Shown in pieces: positions 28,237 to 38,600 of a stretch of 60,117 bases of DNA. The stretch comes from Thermoanaerobaculia bacterium. GTDB taxonomy: Bacteria > Acidobacteriota > Thermoanaerobaculia > Multivoradales > J023. The notes below the pieces were generated by a model. It ran no database searches. It had not been told where the DNA came from and saw only the letters and a list, made by a program, of their open reading frames with translations. The stretch is taken from positions 75,319-135,435 of the forward strand of contig JALCBJ010000007.1 of NCBI GenBank assembly GCA_028066595.1, in the 5' to 3' direction. The translations under genes and the position numbers were made by a program. Position 1 is the stretch's first letter, and every line of letters starts with the position of its first letter.

Positions 28237-29460
28237 ATGAAGCTCGACGTCGAGGGGCGCCGCCTGCGTTTGAACCCGCGGGATCCGGCGTTCTACCAGG
28301 ACCCGTATCCGAGCTATGGGCGAATCCTCAAGGACTGTCCGGTGGTCTTCTGGGAGGAGTTCGAGCGCTGGTGCTTCTTCGGTCATCGGCAGGTCGACAC
28401 GATTCTGCGCAGTCGCCGTTTCGGCCGCAGCATGGCGCAGATCGAGGGTGCCGTAACGAGAGAGCCGATCCTGGAGGTCGACCGCCACAGCCTTCTCGAC
28501 ATGGAGCCGCCGTCCCACACTCGGCTGCGCAGGTTGGTGCAGGGTGCGTTCATCGCAAGGCGGATCGAGGAGCTGAGGCCACGCATCGAGAGGCTCTGTC
28601 ACGAGTTGATCGACCAGATCGAGAGACGGCACGAGGTGGACCTCTTGGCGACCTACGCCACACCGATTCCGGTGGTCGTCATCGCCGAGCTGCTGGGCGT
28701 GCCGACACAGATGAGCCAGCAGCTCCTCGATTGGTCCCACGCCATGGTGGCGGTCTACGAGCTGGGCCCGACGGACGAGCAGATCGTGGAAGCCCGGCGT
28801 TCGGCCGACGAGTTCGTCAGGTTTCTGCGTGGCTATGTCGAGCGCCGCCGCCGAGATCCGCGAGACGATCTCCTCTCCCAGCTGATTGCGGCCGAGGAGG
28901 ACGGCGATCGGCTGACGGAAGACGAGCTCATCTCCACCTGCATTCTGCTGCTCAACGCAGGCCACGAGGCGACGGTCAACGTGATCGGAAACGGCGCGTT
29001 GGCACTTCTACGCCATCCCGACCAGCTGTCGAAGTGGCGGTCTCGTCCCGACTTGACGCGGTCAGCTGTCGAGGAACTGCTGCGCTACGACACACCGCTT
29101 CACGTCTTTCATCGCTGGGTGCTCGAAGATCAGGTTGTCCACGTTCCGTCGGGCGGCGAGCTGGAACTGCCGCAAGGAACGGAAGTGTCGTTGGTGTTGG
29201 GTGCTGCCAATCACGACCCGGCAGTGTTCCATGAGCCTGAATGTATCGATCTAGCCCGGAGCAAGAATCCCCACCTGTCATTCGGTGGAGGTCTGCACTA
29301 CTGCCTGGGTGCGCCGCTCGCCAGGCTCGAGCTACAGATCGCAATACCGATCCTGCTCGAGCGCCTGCCGGCTCTGGAGCTGGATTCCTCGGCCGGCGAG
29401 CCGAGCTGGAAGAACACCTACCATTTCCGGGGCCTGGATGCTCTGTGGGTACGTCCGTAG
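28237..29460 (+). CDS. Cytochrome P450
   Basis: A 407-residue soluble bacterial P450 of normal length. I-helix motif AGHEAT (241-246), ExxR in EELLR (280-283) and heme loop FGGGLHYCLGAPLAR with Cys356 as thiolate ligand are intact. The N-terminus FYQDPYPSYGRIL fits CYP107/CYP109-like bacterial forms. It inserts one oxygen atom from O2 into an unknown substrate using electrons from a ferredoxin. No ferredoxin or reductase gene is next to it, so partners must be elsewhere. It starts 15 bp after the M64 stop, so it may be in the same transcript, although a functional link is not evident. Confidence 0.93.
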   Translation: MKLDVEGRRLRLNPRDPAFYQDPYPSYGRILKDCPVVFWEEFERWCFFGHRQVDTILRSRRFGRSMAQIEGAVTREPILEVDRHSLLDMEPPSHTRLRRLVQGAFIARRIEELRPRIERLCHELIDQIERRHEVDLLATYATPIPVVVIAELLGVPTQMSQQLLDWSHAMVAVYELGPTDEQIVEARRSADEFVRFLRGYVERRRRDPRDDLLSQLIAAEEDGDRLTEDELISTCILLLNAGHEATVNVIGNGALALLRHPDQLSKWRSRPDLTRSAVEELLRYDTPLHVFHRWVLEDQVVHVPSGGELELPQGTEVSLVLGAANHDPAVFHEPECIDLARSKNPHLSFGGGLHYCLGAPLARLELQIAIPILLERLPALELDSSAGEPSWKNTYHFRGLDALWVRP

Positions 29461-29479
29461 ACGGGAGATGGGCCGAGCA

Positions 29480-30088
29480 CTAAGCGGTGAGTGCCCAGGC
29501 CACTCCGACGATCAATGGTGGCGTCGAAACGAGGACCGCGATCCATTGCCAGCGAATCCGTGATCTGGTCACCGACGGGCCCATCAGCTGTCGGCGTACC
29601 ATCGGCCACGTAACGAACGCCAGTCCCAACGCTGCTCGGAGTAGCGCCCATTTGTCGCCGTCCTGTATGGCCGAGAGCAGAGGCTTGGCGCCGTCTCGAG
29701 AATATGTCAGGCGGTTGCGCGCACCCTCCAAGATAGCGAGATCCGTACTGCAGAGTCCGATCAAGAGAAGAAAGTAAGAACTCCAGAATGTCGCGGCCCA
29801 TCGAGAACGTTCCACGGACAACCAGATGCCCGCTATCGGCGCCCAGACTTGGATCAACCGGACCGTTGCGACAAAGGTGGCTACGAATTTCAGCGGTGGA
29901 AGCGTTTCGTACCCGTCTTCGAAACCGTCCTCGCCGAACATCTCGATCACTTCGGAGAAATCCAATATCCCCCAAACCAGAAGTACGGCCTGAATCGCTA
30001 GGAAGACCAGGACCAAGCGTCCAGGGAGTTGCTTCGCGAAGCTCGCGGTGCCGTGGACTTCCTGCAAAGGAGGAGATGTTCGTTTCAT
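29480..30088 (-). CDS. Hypothetical four-helix membrane protein
   Basis: A 202-residue protein with about four hydrophobic helices (residues ~25-45, ~68-90, ~98-118 and ~178-200) separated by charged loops, one with an acidic run (EMFGEDGFEDGYE). The arrangement recalls DUF2569-like small membrane proteins, but the match is weak and I do not claim it. It converges with the P450 gene (19 bp apart) and diverges from the CPBP peptidase gene with 75 bp between starts. Function unknown. Confidence 0.65.
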   Translation of the reverse strand: MKRTSPPLQEVHGTASFAKQLPGRLVLVFLAIQAVLLVWGILDFSEVIEMFGEDGFEDGYETLPPLKFVATFVATVRLIQVWAPIAGIWLSVERSRWAATFWSSYFLLLIGLCSTDLAILEGARNRLTYSRDGAKPLLSAIQDGDKWALLRAALGLAFVTWPMVRRQLMGPSVTRSRIRWQWIAVLVSTPPLIVGVAWALTA

Positions 30089-30163
30089 CGGGTCTGCTCG
30101 AAGAGCCTACCAGCAGGAACTAACCCAGACTGTGAGGTGTACGAGTAGAGTGAGCCTCTAGCG

Positions 30164-31654
30164 ATGAACAGCGACTCGAGTCTCTCCACCAACGAACGGC
30201 AAAGCAGTTCGAGATCGACGGGCACACGACCCGATGCGGCCCTGCTTTGGGGCAACGCCAAGATCATGGGCGGCCTGCTGGTGATGGCTTCGATCCTGTA
30301 CCTCCTGACGTCGTCCAGTGATCTTCAACGGTTGTTGGAGCAGTTTGCCGATCCTCGTAGGTTGAATAGATCGGTGGACGAGATGCGGCCTCCTCAGCTC
30401 ATCTTCGTAGTTTGCGGCTACCTCTATTTCGCGCTGTCTATCGCCTTCGCTCTCGAGTTCCTGAGCTGGTTCTATGAGCGGTACGACGCGCTGTCGAAGC
30501 TCGGCAGAGAGCGGGCCTATCCCAGTCGCTGGGCGGTCTTGGGATTCCTGGTGCCGTTTGCCAATTTGGTGCTCCCGCTGTCCATCGCCAAGGAGATCTG
30601 GACGAAGAGCGCCCATGACGGCGATGCGCGGGCCACGGTGGGCACGTCGAACCTTCTCTTGACGTGGATCGCGTGGATCATGTCTGGCGTGGTCTTCGCC
30701 TTGTCGTGGAATCTGCTGACCCTATCCAGGCACGGTGAGATCGCGTTCGGAGCCGTTGTTCTCCTGTCGCTGGCCATAGAGCTGGTAGCGGTTCGTTCGA
30801 CCCGCCTCGCCATGGTAGAGATCGACCGCCGACAGCGTGTTTACTGGCAAGCCGTGGCGGCGAACGGTGAAGATCCTCCCGGTCGGCCTGCGTTGTTGCC
30901 ACGCTGGTTCACTCCACGGCACGGTGTTCGCGTGTTCCTGTTCGCGATTCTCTTTCAGGAGGCGGTAATCGGCCTGGCCATATTGAAAGGTGTCGGTTCG
31001 TCTGCTGCGCTGCACTTTCTGGTCGGCCAGACGTCATTCTTGGTCGGCGCGCTGTTGGTTCTGCATCTAGTTCCGCGCACCGTCCGACGTCCGATCGGGG
31101 GAGTACCCACCCGCTGGGGGCTCGGAGAGATCCTCGGCCTCTCGGTGGGGTACGGGGTGGCCCTTCTGTGGCTACCCTTGAATACGTGGCTGGAACATCT
31201 GTTCGACTACGGCGAGGATACGGTATACGACAAGCTCCAGACCGAGATCAGTCTCTATGGTTTCCTTTTCACCGTAGTCATTGTCGCGCCGTTGATCGAG
31301 GAGTTCGCTTTTCGAGGCGTCATGCTGCAAGCGTTCCGCAGTCGATTCGGGCCGGTACTCTCCGTTGTCCTTTCTGCGCTCTTCTTCGCGGCGATTCACC
31401 CCTACCTTTTGCAGAAGGGGGTGACGTTCATCAGTGGTTGTCTGCTTGGAGCGCTGCGGATTGTTTCTGGCTCCCTGTGGCCTGCCATCGCGATGCACGC
31501 GATGAGCAATCTCGTGACCGTGATGGCGCCGAGAATGCTCGACCACACCCCGAACTACTACTCGGTTCTTGGCCTCGCCGTGATCGGCTCGAGTTTCGCC
31601 GCTCTCCAAGCCCGTATGCGAACCCACGGGTTCTCGAGAGACACGGATAGCTGA
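30164..31654 (+). CDS. DUF4328 - CPBP intramembrane glutamic protease fusion
   Basis: A 496-residue polytopic membrane protein. The N-terminal half carries the DUF4328 pattern (SRWAVLGFLVPFANLVLPLS then KEIW, residues ~122-147) with about five helices. The C-terminal half is a CPBP/Abi protease with motif 1 EEFAFRGVMLQ (Glu379, Glu380, Arg384), motif 2 FFAAIHP (His ~410) and motif 3 HAMSN (~445). CPBP proteins (Rce1 relatives) cut in or near membranes, some in peptide maturation or self-immunity. The fusion may couple sensing by the DUF4328 part to proteolysis; that is inference. A weak alternative is that the protease half is inactive, but its motifs are complete. Confidence 0.85.
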   Translation: MNSDSSLSTNERQSSSRSTGTRPDAALLWGNAKIMGGLLVMASILYLLTSSSDLQRLLEQFADPRRLNRSVDEMRPPQLIFVVCGYLYFALSIAFALEFLSWFYERYDALSKLGRERAYPSRWAVLGFLVPFANLVLPLSIAKEIWTKSAHDGDARATVGTSNLLLTWIAWIMSGVVFALSWNLLTLSRHGEIAFGAVVLLSLAIELVAVRSTRLAMVEIDRRQRVYWQAVAANGEDPPGRPALLPRWFTPRHGVRVFLFAILFQEAVIGLAILKGVGSSAALHFLVGQTSFLVGALLVLHLVPRTVRRPIGGVPTRWGLGEILGLSVGYGVALLWLPLNTWLEHLFDYGEDTVYDKLQTEISLYGFLFTVVIVAPLIEEFAFRGVMLQAFRSRFGPVLSVVLSALFFAAIHPYLLQKGVTFISGCLLGALRIVSGSLWPAIAMHAMSNLVTVMAPRMLDHTPNYYSVLGLAVIGSSFAALQARMRTHGFSRDTDS

Positions 31655-31710
31655 GGAGATCAGCTGATCGAGCCGACTGCTCCGTTGGATACGGAGACGA
31701 TGGGGCCGTC

Positions 31711-32964
31711 TCAGTTGGGGTTTCGGATCGGAAGCTGAAAGTCAGGCACGACGCCGGACCAAGCGGAGAGCTCGCCGGACTCGAAGCCGTCGTGAAAGCC
31801 GGCTGGCTGTGCCTGTAGTCGGTACACCGTGTCGAAGCTCGAGACGTAGAGCTCGCCGTCCTCGCCTTCTCCCAACGTCAGCAGCGTCTCGCCTGTTTCC
31901 TGAACGAATTCGACGTTCCAATCGACGCCATCCCACGCTGCCACCCGCACGCGGCCGCTACAGAAGTCGACGAACACCAATCGGTCCGCCAAGCCCGGCG
32001 AGCGATGTCCGCGGTATCGCCGAACGCCGACGATGGCGCAGTCGTCGATGAATGGACAGTCTGCGACCGGCGCATGGCAGTAGGCCAGTGTCGGCGCCTC
32101 GAAATCAGACGGGGCGCAGCCGGGAGTGAAGCACTCGGGGCCCTCCATCTCGCTCCAGCCAAAGTTCAGACCCAACGAACCTTGCGGGATCGAGTTGACC
32201 TCTTCCCAACGTTCTTGGCCGGCGTCGCCGATCCATAGGTTGCCTTCTTCATCGAAGGACATGCGCCAAGGGTTGCGCAGCCCGAGTGCCCAGATCTCGT
32301 CGAGGACGTCCGGATCATCCACGAAGGGGTTGTCGGGTGGGACTGCGTATGGCTCGGTCCCGTCCGGATGAAGCCGTAGGATCTTGCCGTTGAGCAAGGT
32401 CCCGTCCTGACCGGTTTGAAACGGGTCTTCCTGGCCGCCGCCGTCGCCGGTGGACACGTAGAGCATGCCGTCGGGACCGAACTCCAGATCGTTGGCGTTG
32501 TGGTTCGAAGCCGGCTCTCGGATGCGCAACAGGATCTCCTCACGGACCTCCCCCAAGAGTGGCGATTGTGGAGAAACTCGCACGCGAGACAGCACGCTGT
32601 CTTTGGCGGGACCCAACTGGTCGCCGGTACGGGTATAGAGGAGGAAGGCCTCGTCGCGCTCGGGAAAGTCCGGGTGGAACGCGAACGCCGCGAAGCCTGA
32701 CTCGCCACAGCACACGACCCGGTCGCTGATATCGAGGAGCGGCCGGTTCGCGAGCTTTCCCTCCTCGACCGTCCACAGTCGGCCTTCGGTGGTCGCCAGT
32801 ACCAGCCTGCCGGAGCCGTCACCCAGGTGGCCGATGTCGACGGCTGCGAAGTCGGTGACGACCGGCACCAGATCGATGGCCGTCAGCTCTCCAGCCGTGG
32901 CCGACATCGTCGAGATCGTGGCAGCAGTGATCAGGAGCGCAGCGCGAAGCATGATGGCCATCAT
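31711..32964 (-). CDS. Secreted PQQ-dependent sugar dehydrogenase-like protein with FESG C-terminal motif
   Basis: A 417-residue exported protein of the soluble glucose/aldose sugar dehydrogenase (GSDH) family, a six-bladed propeller that uses PQQ. Signal peptide near the start (MLRAALLITAATISTMSATA-G); the start among three nearby ATGs is uncertain and no Shine-Dalgarno is evident. Family motifs: SNHNANDLEFGPDGMLYVST, GDGGGQEDP and ALGLRNPWRMSFD. An extra Cys-rich loop (CFTPGCAPSDF ... CHAPVADCPFIDDC) probably forms disulfides. The C-terminus GFHDGFESGELSAWSG carries the motif shared by other secreted proteins here, extended by 12 residues. Electron acceptor and substrate unknown. Confidence 0.85.
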   Translation of the reverse strand: MMAIMLRAALLITAATISTMSATAGELTAIDLVPVVTDFAAVDIGHLGDGSGRLVLATTEGRLWTVEEGKLANRPLLDISDRVVCCGESGFAAFAFHPDFPERDEAFLLYTRTGDQLGPAKDSVLSRVRVSPQSPLLGEVREEILLRIREPASNHNANDLEFGPDGMLYVSTGDGGGQEDPFQTGQDGTLLNGKILRLHPDGTEPYAVPPDNPFVDDPDVLDEIWALGLRNPWRMSFDEEGNLWIGDAGQERWEEVNSIPQGSLGLNFGWSEMEGPECFTPGCAPSDFEAPTLAYCHAPVADCPFIDDCAIVGVRRYRGHRSPGLADRLVFVDFCSGRVRVAAWDGVDWNVEFVQETGETLLTLGEGEDGELYVSSFDTVYRLQAQPAGFHDGFESGELSAWSGVVPDFQLPIRNPN

Positions 32965-33135
32965 AGAAGGCGGTCAGGCGAGAGGTACTTCCGAGATCTG
33001 CCATTGTCTCTGTCTACTGATGCGGTCGCCTGGTACCACGACGAGGCTGTTAGTCTTTCCGGGATTTCTTTCCTTGACGACGCGTTCCGGTCACGGCAGA
33101 TCATCCCGACACGAGACGTCTCCCAGGAGAAGCAC

Positions 33136-34452
33136 ATGAAGCGGCCTTGTTTGCACGGTCTTCTTTGCGGCATCGTTCTGACCTGCCTGGCAACTGGTGT
33201 GGCACCGGCCCAGGATCTGGACGGTGTGGAGTTCGGGCCGTCACCGGTCTTCAGGGTCAACGAGTCGACCCTTGGCAACCAGACCGAACCCGATCTCGGG
33301 ATCGCTGCGGATGGCAGTGTCGTCGTGGTTTGGAACCACGCGGACCAGACCATCCGAGCACGGCGGCTCGATCCCCGGCTCCGTCCGGTCGGAAGCGAGT
33401 TCCAGGTCAGCTGGATCACCTATGGCAGCCGGCAGCCGAGTGTCTGTGTGGAGCCGGACGGCGATTTCGTCGCTGCATGGCGCCGCACCTCCTTCGACGA
33501 CCGAATTCTGGTTCGGCGGACGGTCAATGGAACCCTGTCGCCGACCGGTGCGGACGAAGTCGCCAACTCGAACATGTCCTCAGACACGCGGCAAGATCCT
33601 GCTGTCGACTGCATCGGTGGCAGTCAGTTCGTCGTCGTCTGGCGAGGAAAGACGACCGACGACGACGACGCCATCGTAGGTCGTCGTTTCGTCGAGGGCG
33701 CGGCGCAGGACACCGAATTCAGGATCAACACCTATACCGCCGATCCCACGGACGATGCACCGGACGTGGGCATGGACCAGTTCGGCGACTTCGTGGTGGT
33801 GTGGGGTCAGACGGAGTTCGATTCCGATCCATCGCCGCCCTTCGCCGTTGCAGGGTCCGGCGTCGAGGGAGGTGCAGGAGCCTACGAAGGCGTTGCCATG
33901 CGTCGGTTCTCCTCCGACGGCACGGCCCTCGACGGGAGTCAGCTCCAGGTGTTCGCCCACGGCGGCGCGCTCTACAACATCAACATCGATCGTGAAGACG
34001 ACGGTGAGTTCGTCGTGGTTTGGGAAGACAGTACGACCAACCCGGCGACCGCCAAACTCGAGCTCTTTTCTCCCCAAGGAATCGGCCTGGCGAGCAACGA
34101 GTTTGCTCCGTCGGGTAACTTCAGCGGCGACGTCACGGCCCTCGGCGTGTACGCGGGTCCCGACGATTCTTTCGTCGTTGCTACGACGACCCCCCAAGGC
34201 AATCAGTTCGAGTTTCAACGTCTCGAAGATCCGCTGGTCACCCACGGGACCCCTTGGAATTCGGCTGGTCCGAATGGTCGCGAGCTGTTCGCGATCGCCG
34301 GCCGACCCGACGGTAGTTTCGTCGTCGCCTGGAACGAGTATGTTGCGGGTCAAGGCCAGGACGTGAAGGTCCAGCAGTGGATCCCCGCCGTGATCTTCAG
34401 CGATGGCTTCGAATCGGGAAATACGTCGATGTGGTCGTCTTCGGCACCCTGA
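33136..34452 (+). CDS. Secreted seven-repeat propeller-like protein with FESG C-terminal motif
   Basis: A 438-residue exported protein. The ATG has AGGAGA five bases upstream and starts a signal peptide (MKRPCLHGLLCGIVLTCLAT, then GVAPAQ-D); the open frame upstream is discarded. Seven similar units end in a hydrophobic strand before Trp: DGSVVVVWN, DGDFVAAWR, SQFVVVWRG, FGDFVVVWG, DGEFVVVWE, DDSFVVATT and DGSFVVAWN, which suggests a seven-bladed propeller. The last residues are VIFSDGFESGNTSMWSSSAP. No enzymatic motif is visible; binding or structural role is a guess. The kelch-type gene follows with overlap. Confidence 0.8.
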   Translation: MKRPCLHGLLCGIVLTCLATGVAPAQDLDGVEFGPSPVFRVNESTLGNQTEPDLGIAADGSVVVVWNHADQTIRARRLDPRLRPVGSEFQVSWITYGSRQPSVCVEPDGDFVAAWRRTSFDDRILVRRTVNGTLSPTGADEVANSNMSSDTRQDPAVDCIGGSQFVVVWRGKTTDDDDAIVGRRFVEGAAQDTEFRINTYTADPTDDAPDVGMDQFGDFVVVWGQTEFDSDPSPPFAVAGSGVEGGAGAYEGVAMRRFSSDGTALDGSQLQVFAHGGALYNINIDREDDGEFVVVWEDSTTNPATAKLELFSPQGIGLASNEFAPSGNFSGDVTALGVYAGPDDSFVVATTTPQGNQFEFQRLEDPLVTHGTPWNSAGPNGRELFAIAGRPDGSFVVAWNEYVAGQGQDVKVQQWIPAVIFSDGFESGNTSMWSSSAP

Positions 34453-35510
34453 CGGCTGGCACGACGCCGACCCTCAGAGCTCGTCAGACTTCTCGTTCGC
34501 TGGTCGCGGTGTGGATGTTCCTCGCCGTGGTGCCGGACGTCGCGGGCGGGGATCTGACGCTCGCCGAGCCGGCCGGCAGCTGGCTCGAAGGGCCACCTCT
34601 CTCCCTGTCCCGGCAGGAGATCGGTGTCGCGCAGCTAGACGGCAACGTTTGGGTTGCCGGCGGCCTGGTGTCCGGCTCGTTTCCGATGTCCACCGCCTCG
34701 GTGGAGATCCTGCCCTCTGGCACGGATACTTGGGTCGCGGGTCCCGACTTGCCCATGGCGCTCGATCATCTTTCGCTTGCGGCATTCGAAGGCCGGATCT
34801 GGGTCATGGGCGGCGAGACGTTTTCGGCACCGCAGGCTGGGGTTTGGTCTATCGCTCGCGGCGAATCGGAGTGGCGACCTGAGGCACCTTTGCCCAGAGC
34901 CCTCTCGGCCGGGGCCGCAGCGGTTGTGGGAGAACGACTCGTATTTGTGGGCGGCTTCGATACCGATCACCGTGCCTCGTCAGAGCTCTGGCGACTCGAC
35001 GGGAACGGCGCGTCCTGGGAACGCATGGCCGACATGCCGACTCCGAGGGAGCATCTCGCGGCCGCGGTGCTCGGCGGCCGCCTCTACGTCGTCGGAGGCC
35101 GTAGCGAGACGGATTTCACCATCGGGGCGCTCGAGGAATGGAACCCTGAGACCGACGAGTGGACGGCTCTGGAGCCTCTGGCGCCACCACGGAGTGGCTT
35201 GGCAGCCGTCGCGCTCGACGGGCGGATCTGGGCACTCGGTGGCGAGATTCCCGGTGTCTTCCGGGATGTGGACGTCTACTCCCCGGGTTCCGGGAGCTGG
35301 ACCGATGCACCCGATCTTCCGACACCACGACACGGTACGGTAGCGGTTTGGGTCGAAGGTCGCGTGGTGGTTCCGGCCGGAGGGTTGGTGGCCGGGTTCC
35401 TGCCGACGGAGAGAGTCGAGCTGTTTCTTCCCGAGTCCATCTTCCTCGACGGCTTCGAAACCGGCGACCTGCGTCTCTGGTCCGAGGTGGGCCTAGGTGC
35501 CCCTCGCTGA
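34431..35510 (+). CDS. Kelch-repeat secreted protein with FESG-type C-terminus
   Basis: About 359 residues from the GTG chosen, which lies inside the previous gene's last codons with GGGAA ten bases upstream. An upstream ATG at 34377 and an internal ATG at 34513 (MFLAVVPDVAGG) are alternatives, and the start is uncertain. A hydrophobic segment SLVAVWMFLAVVPDVAGG is probably the signal peptide. Six kelch-like units follow, each with a GG doublet: GNVWVAGG, GRIWVMGG, ERLVFVGG, GRLYVVGG, GRIWALGG and GRVVVPAGG, consistent with a six-bladed propeller. It ends IFLDGFETGDLRLWSEVGLG, a variant of the shared motif. Function unknown; the pair with the preceding propeller gene looks cotranscribed. Confidence 0.75.
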   Translation: MVVFGTLTAGTTPTLRARQTSRSLVAVWMFLAVVPDVAGGDLTLAEPAGSWLEGPPLSLSRQEIGVAQLDGNVWVAGGLVSGSFPMSTASVEILPSGTDTWVAGPDLPMALDHLSLAAFEGRIWVMGGETFSAPQAGVWSIARGESEWRPEAPLPRALSAGAAAVVGERLVFVGGFDTDHRASSELWRLDGNGASWERMADMPTPREHLAAAVLGGRLYVVGGRSETDFTIGALEEWNPETDEWTALEPLAPPRSGLAAVALDGRIWALGGEIPGVFRDVDVYSPGSGSWTDAPDLPTPRHGTVAVWVEGRVVVPAGGLVAGFLPTERVELFLPESIFLDGFETGDLRLWSEVGLGAPR

Positions 35511-35637
35511 GGTCGCGATTCAGGGGCCTCCAGCGCTGCCACCTCGGCGTGCCCCTGCGAGATCCTGCGTACTCAGACAGCTGAAACAGGTACCAACTCT
35601 CCTAGGCTGGAGGCGCTTCGGGTGACGTTGTGGCCGC

Positions 35638-38600
35638 TCAGCCGCCCATCGCAGCGACGGCTCGGCTTGCCTTGATGGAGAGCTGCTGGTCGCCGTAGTA
35701 ACCGTCCTGGTCGACGATGCGCTGAAAGAGCTCGCGGGCCTTATTCTCGCGGTGCAGCGCCAGGTGGGCGCGCCCGGCGACCCATAGACGGTAGCCGTCG
35801 CGCTCCTGAGCCCAGCTGCGGACGCTCCGATCGCGTGTCTCTCGCAGCAGATGGAGTGTCAACGAGGGCGCGAGGTCGGCCAGGATCTCGCCGAGCGGAC
35901 GGTTCCACCAAGGAAAGTCCGAGAGTCCGCGCAGGTGGCCGGCGCACTGCTCCAGCCAGCGCTTCGCCAGATCTTCACGACCCGCGCGACGTGCAAGGGC
36001 GGCCGCGCGTAGCCGGTCGATAGCCGGGAGGCTCAGGCGATCGATCCAATGCGCTACGCCGGTGACCAGCTGGGGGTGGCGTTCGAGGCAGGGAAGGAGA
36101 GCAGCTAAGACGTGCGCGTCGACGCGGAGCGCCTCGTCGACGAGGGCGCCGGCCAGCTCGTCGGGCTCCATGTCGGGGAGAGCTTTGCGGAACGGTGAGC
36201 CGTCGGCGAGGAAGTCGAGATCACCGCGCAGGTCGTGGGGCCCGTCGTCATACCAGTTGGGGCAAACGAGAGGCGTCACCTTACCGCGGGTGGCGAGGGG
36301 TATGCCGAGAGCTTCGGCCAGGCCGGCTGCGTATTCGGCCATCATCTCGCGGAATCCCAGGGACGCATCGTGGGCATAGGGATAGAAGGCGATGAGCGCA
36401 TCCTCGCCGGCAGTCGACTGACCCAACGCCATCAGACAGCGCGCCATGACCCGCCCCTCGACGTCGCGCCCGAAGACCACCTGCTTGTCGAGATCGACAG
36501 TGTTCGCCACCGCTGAGAAGAAGTTGAAATCCCAGGGCGATAAACAGGTGCCGAAGGGTGCACCCATGCGCAGGATCTGCAACGGATCGCGTTCGATGGT
36601 TAGAGTCAATGGCTGGCCGTTGGAACCTTCGAGAGTGCACCGGAAGTCTCCGTTGATCCACGGACCGAGGTCGACGCCGGACTCCGTCATGCGGCGCCGA
36701 AAACGGACGTTGTCCGGATGGTCGCGAAGATCCCAAGGTGGCGAACTGCAACGCCGGAGCAAGATCTCCAGACCGAAGCGTCGTGCCGCCTTGTCGTCGA
36801 GCGCCACCACCGCGTCGAGTAGGAGGATCGGGTCGGGTTCCAGGAGAACTTCGAACGAGTCCGGGACTTCACCCAAAAGCCGAACGGCCTGACGGCGCAG
36901 CGCTTCGCGGAGGCAATCGTCGAGGCGGGCTCGGAGGTCGGCCAACTTGGCGGCCCCCATGGCGCGACGCAGCCTGAGCCGAAGGCGGGCTAGCTTCCCT
37001 TCGGAGAGCACCTGGGGCTGCTCGATCCAGGCCAGGAGCTTGTCGCGACGAACCTCCAGCTCCCGCCGACTCGGGGCCTCTTCGCCATCCTCCGGATCGG
37101 TCTGGCCGATCTTCGCCTCGACTGCCGCCAGTTCCTGCTCCAGACTCGGCACGTCGCGTACCTGCCGAAGAAGGATCTTGCGTGCTGTTCGCTTCCCGTC
37201 GATGTCGCAGTCGGCGAGAGCGTGGAGGTCCGGGCGGAGCTGAGCTGGATAGGCCTCCACCCATGAGCGGTCGGTGGAGCCCAGCCACTCGGGCACCGCG
37301 CCGTCGTCGCGGTGGCCCAGCCTTTCAGCCAAGCGCAGCCGGCGCCCGAGGTCGACCAGCGCTCCCGGGTCGCAGTCGACCATCTCCACCGTGGCCCATG
37401 CTCGCCGCTGCCCGGGCGATCGCCCAGCCAGACAGCGGGCACCTGCCATCAACAGGGCCGGGGGCTCCGAATCCTTGAGTCGACCGAGCCGCAGGAGAAT
37501 GCGCCCCAAGCTTGCGGCGTCGGGGGCGATGTCCACAGCTGTACCCAGCGGCCCGGCGAGGTCGGTATCCACCTGATCGAGAGAACATCCCTTCTCGAAC
37601 GCCCAAGAGACTGCCTCACTTGCGGTATCGAAGTCGGCGCCGGAGAGACAGGTACAGAACACTAGGTCGCGCTTGGCGATGGGGATCTTCGAAAGGCCGA
37701 CGCAAACGCGGGACATTTCGGCCGAGTCGAGGGCCGGCGGATCGGGCCACTCGAAGTAGTACTCGTCGGGCGTCCAGATCGGCAGATCGCCGCTGTAGCC
37801 CTCGTGGAAGAGCCGCTCCCAGGGCCCGAGGGCACTCTCACCCACCGACGCCACAAGACGCCGGAACGAGTCGATATGACTGGGGAGCCGAGGAGATAGA
37901 TCGCGCTCGTCGAGCAGGCTGTACCAGTGGTTGACGAGGGCGATGCGGATGGGTTTCTCATCGAGACGCGCTGGTACCAGTTCGAGCGCCTTGCGTGTGG
38001 CTTTGATCAGCTCGGGTCGAGCCGATAGCTTTTCGAGTACATCGAGCATCTTGTCCACGACGAAGGTTGCGGGCATACGTCGCCATACGACCCCTTCGAG
38101 GCGTTGGCGCAGGCTCTCTTCTAGAGCCTTTAGCATCTTCACGGGATCCCTCAGTGTGCGCTCCAGCTGCTCGAAGTTCTGGAGCCGTCCGCGGATCGCT
38201 CCGACGTCGTGCCACCACGACGACCAGTCTTCGAACAAGTTGCCATCGAAGACGAGGCTCCATACCCGGGCCACCTCCCGACGCCTCGTGCGGTCCCAAT
38301 CGGACCATTTGCGTAGGAAGTCGAGGAGCCTCGAGCGCGCGTGGGTCCGTCCGGGGGCCTTGACCTTGCTGTCGCGAGGGGGCTCGAGAAGCGTCTTCGT
38401 CGGCAGGATCGCCTTCACGTGTTGTGTTGCCACGTGAAACCGTGTCTCGACTTCGAGGTCAGGATGGCCGAGAGCCGCCAGCAACGCGCCCGCACCCCGC
38501 GTGCCTTCAGTGGCAGCCGATAGCAGATTCATGGCGGGAATCATGGCGTTGCAATCCATGCGCTCTTCGACGCCCGGGTCGAAGATGGCTTCGAGGGCCT

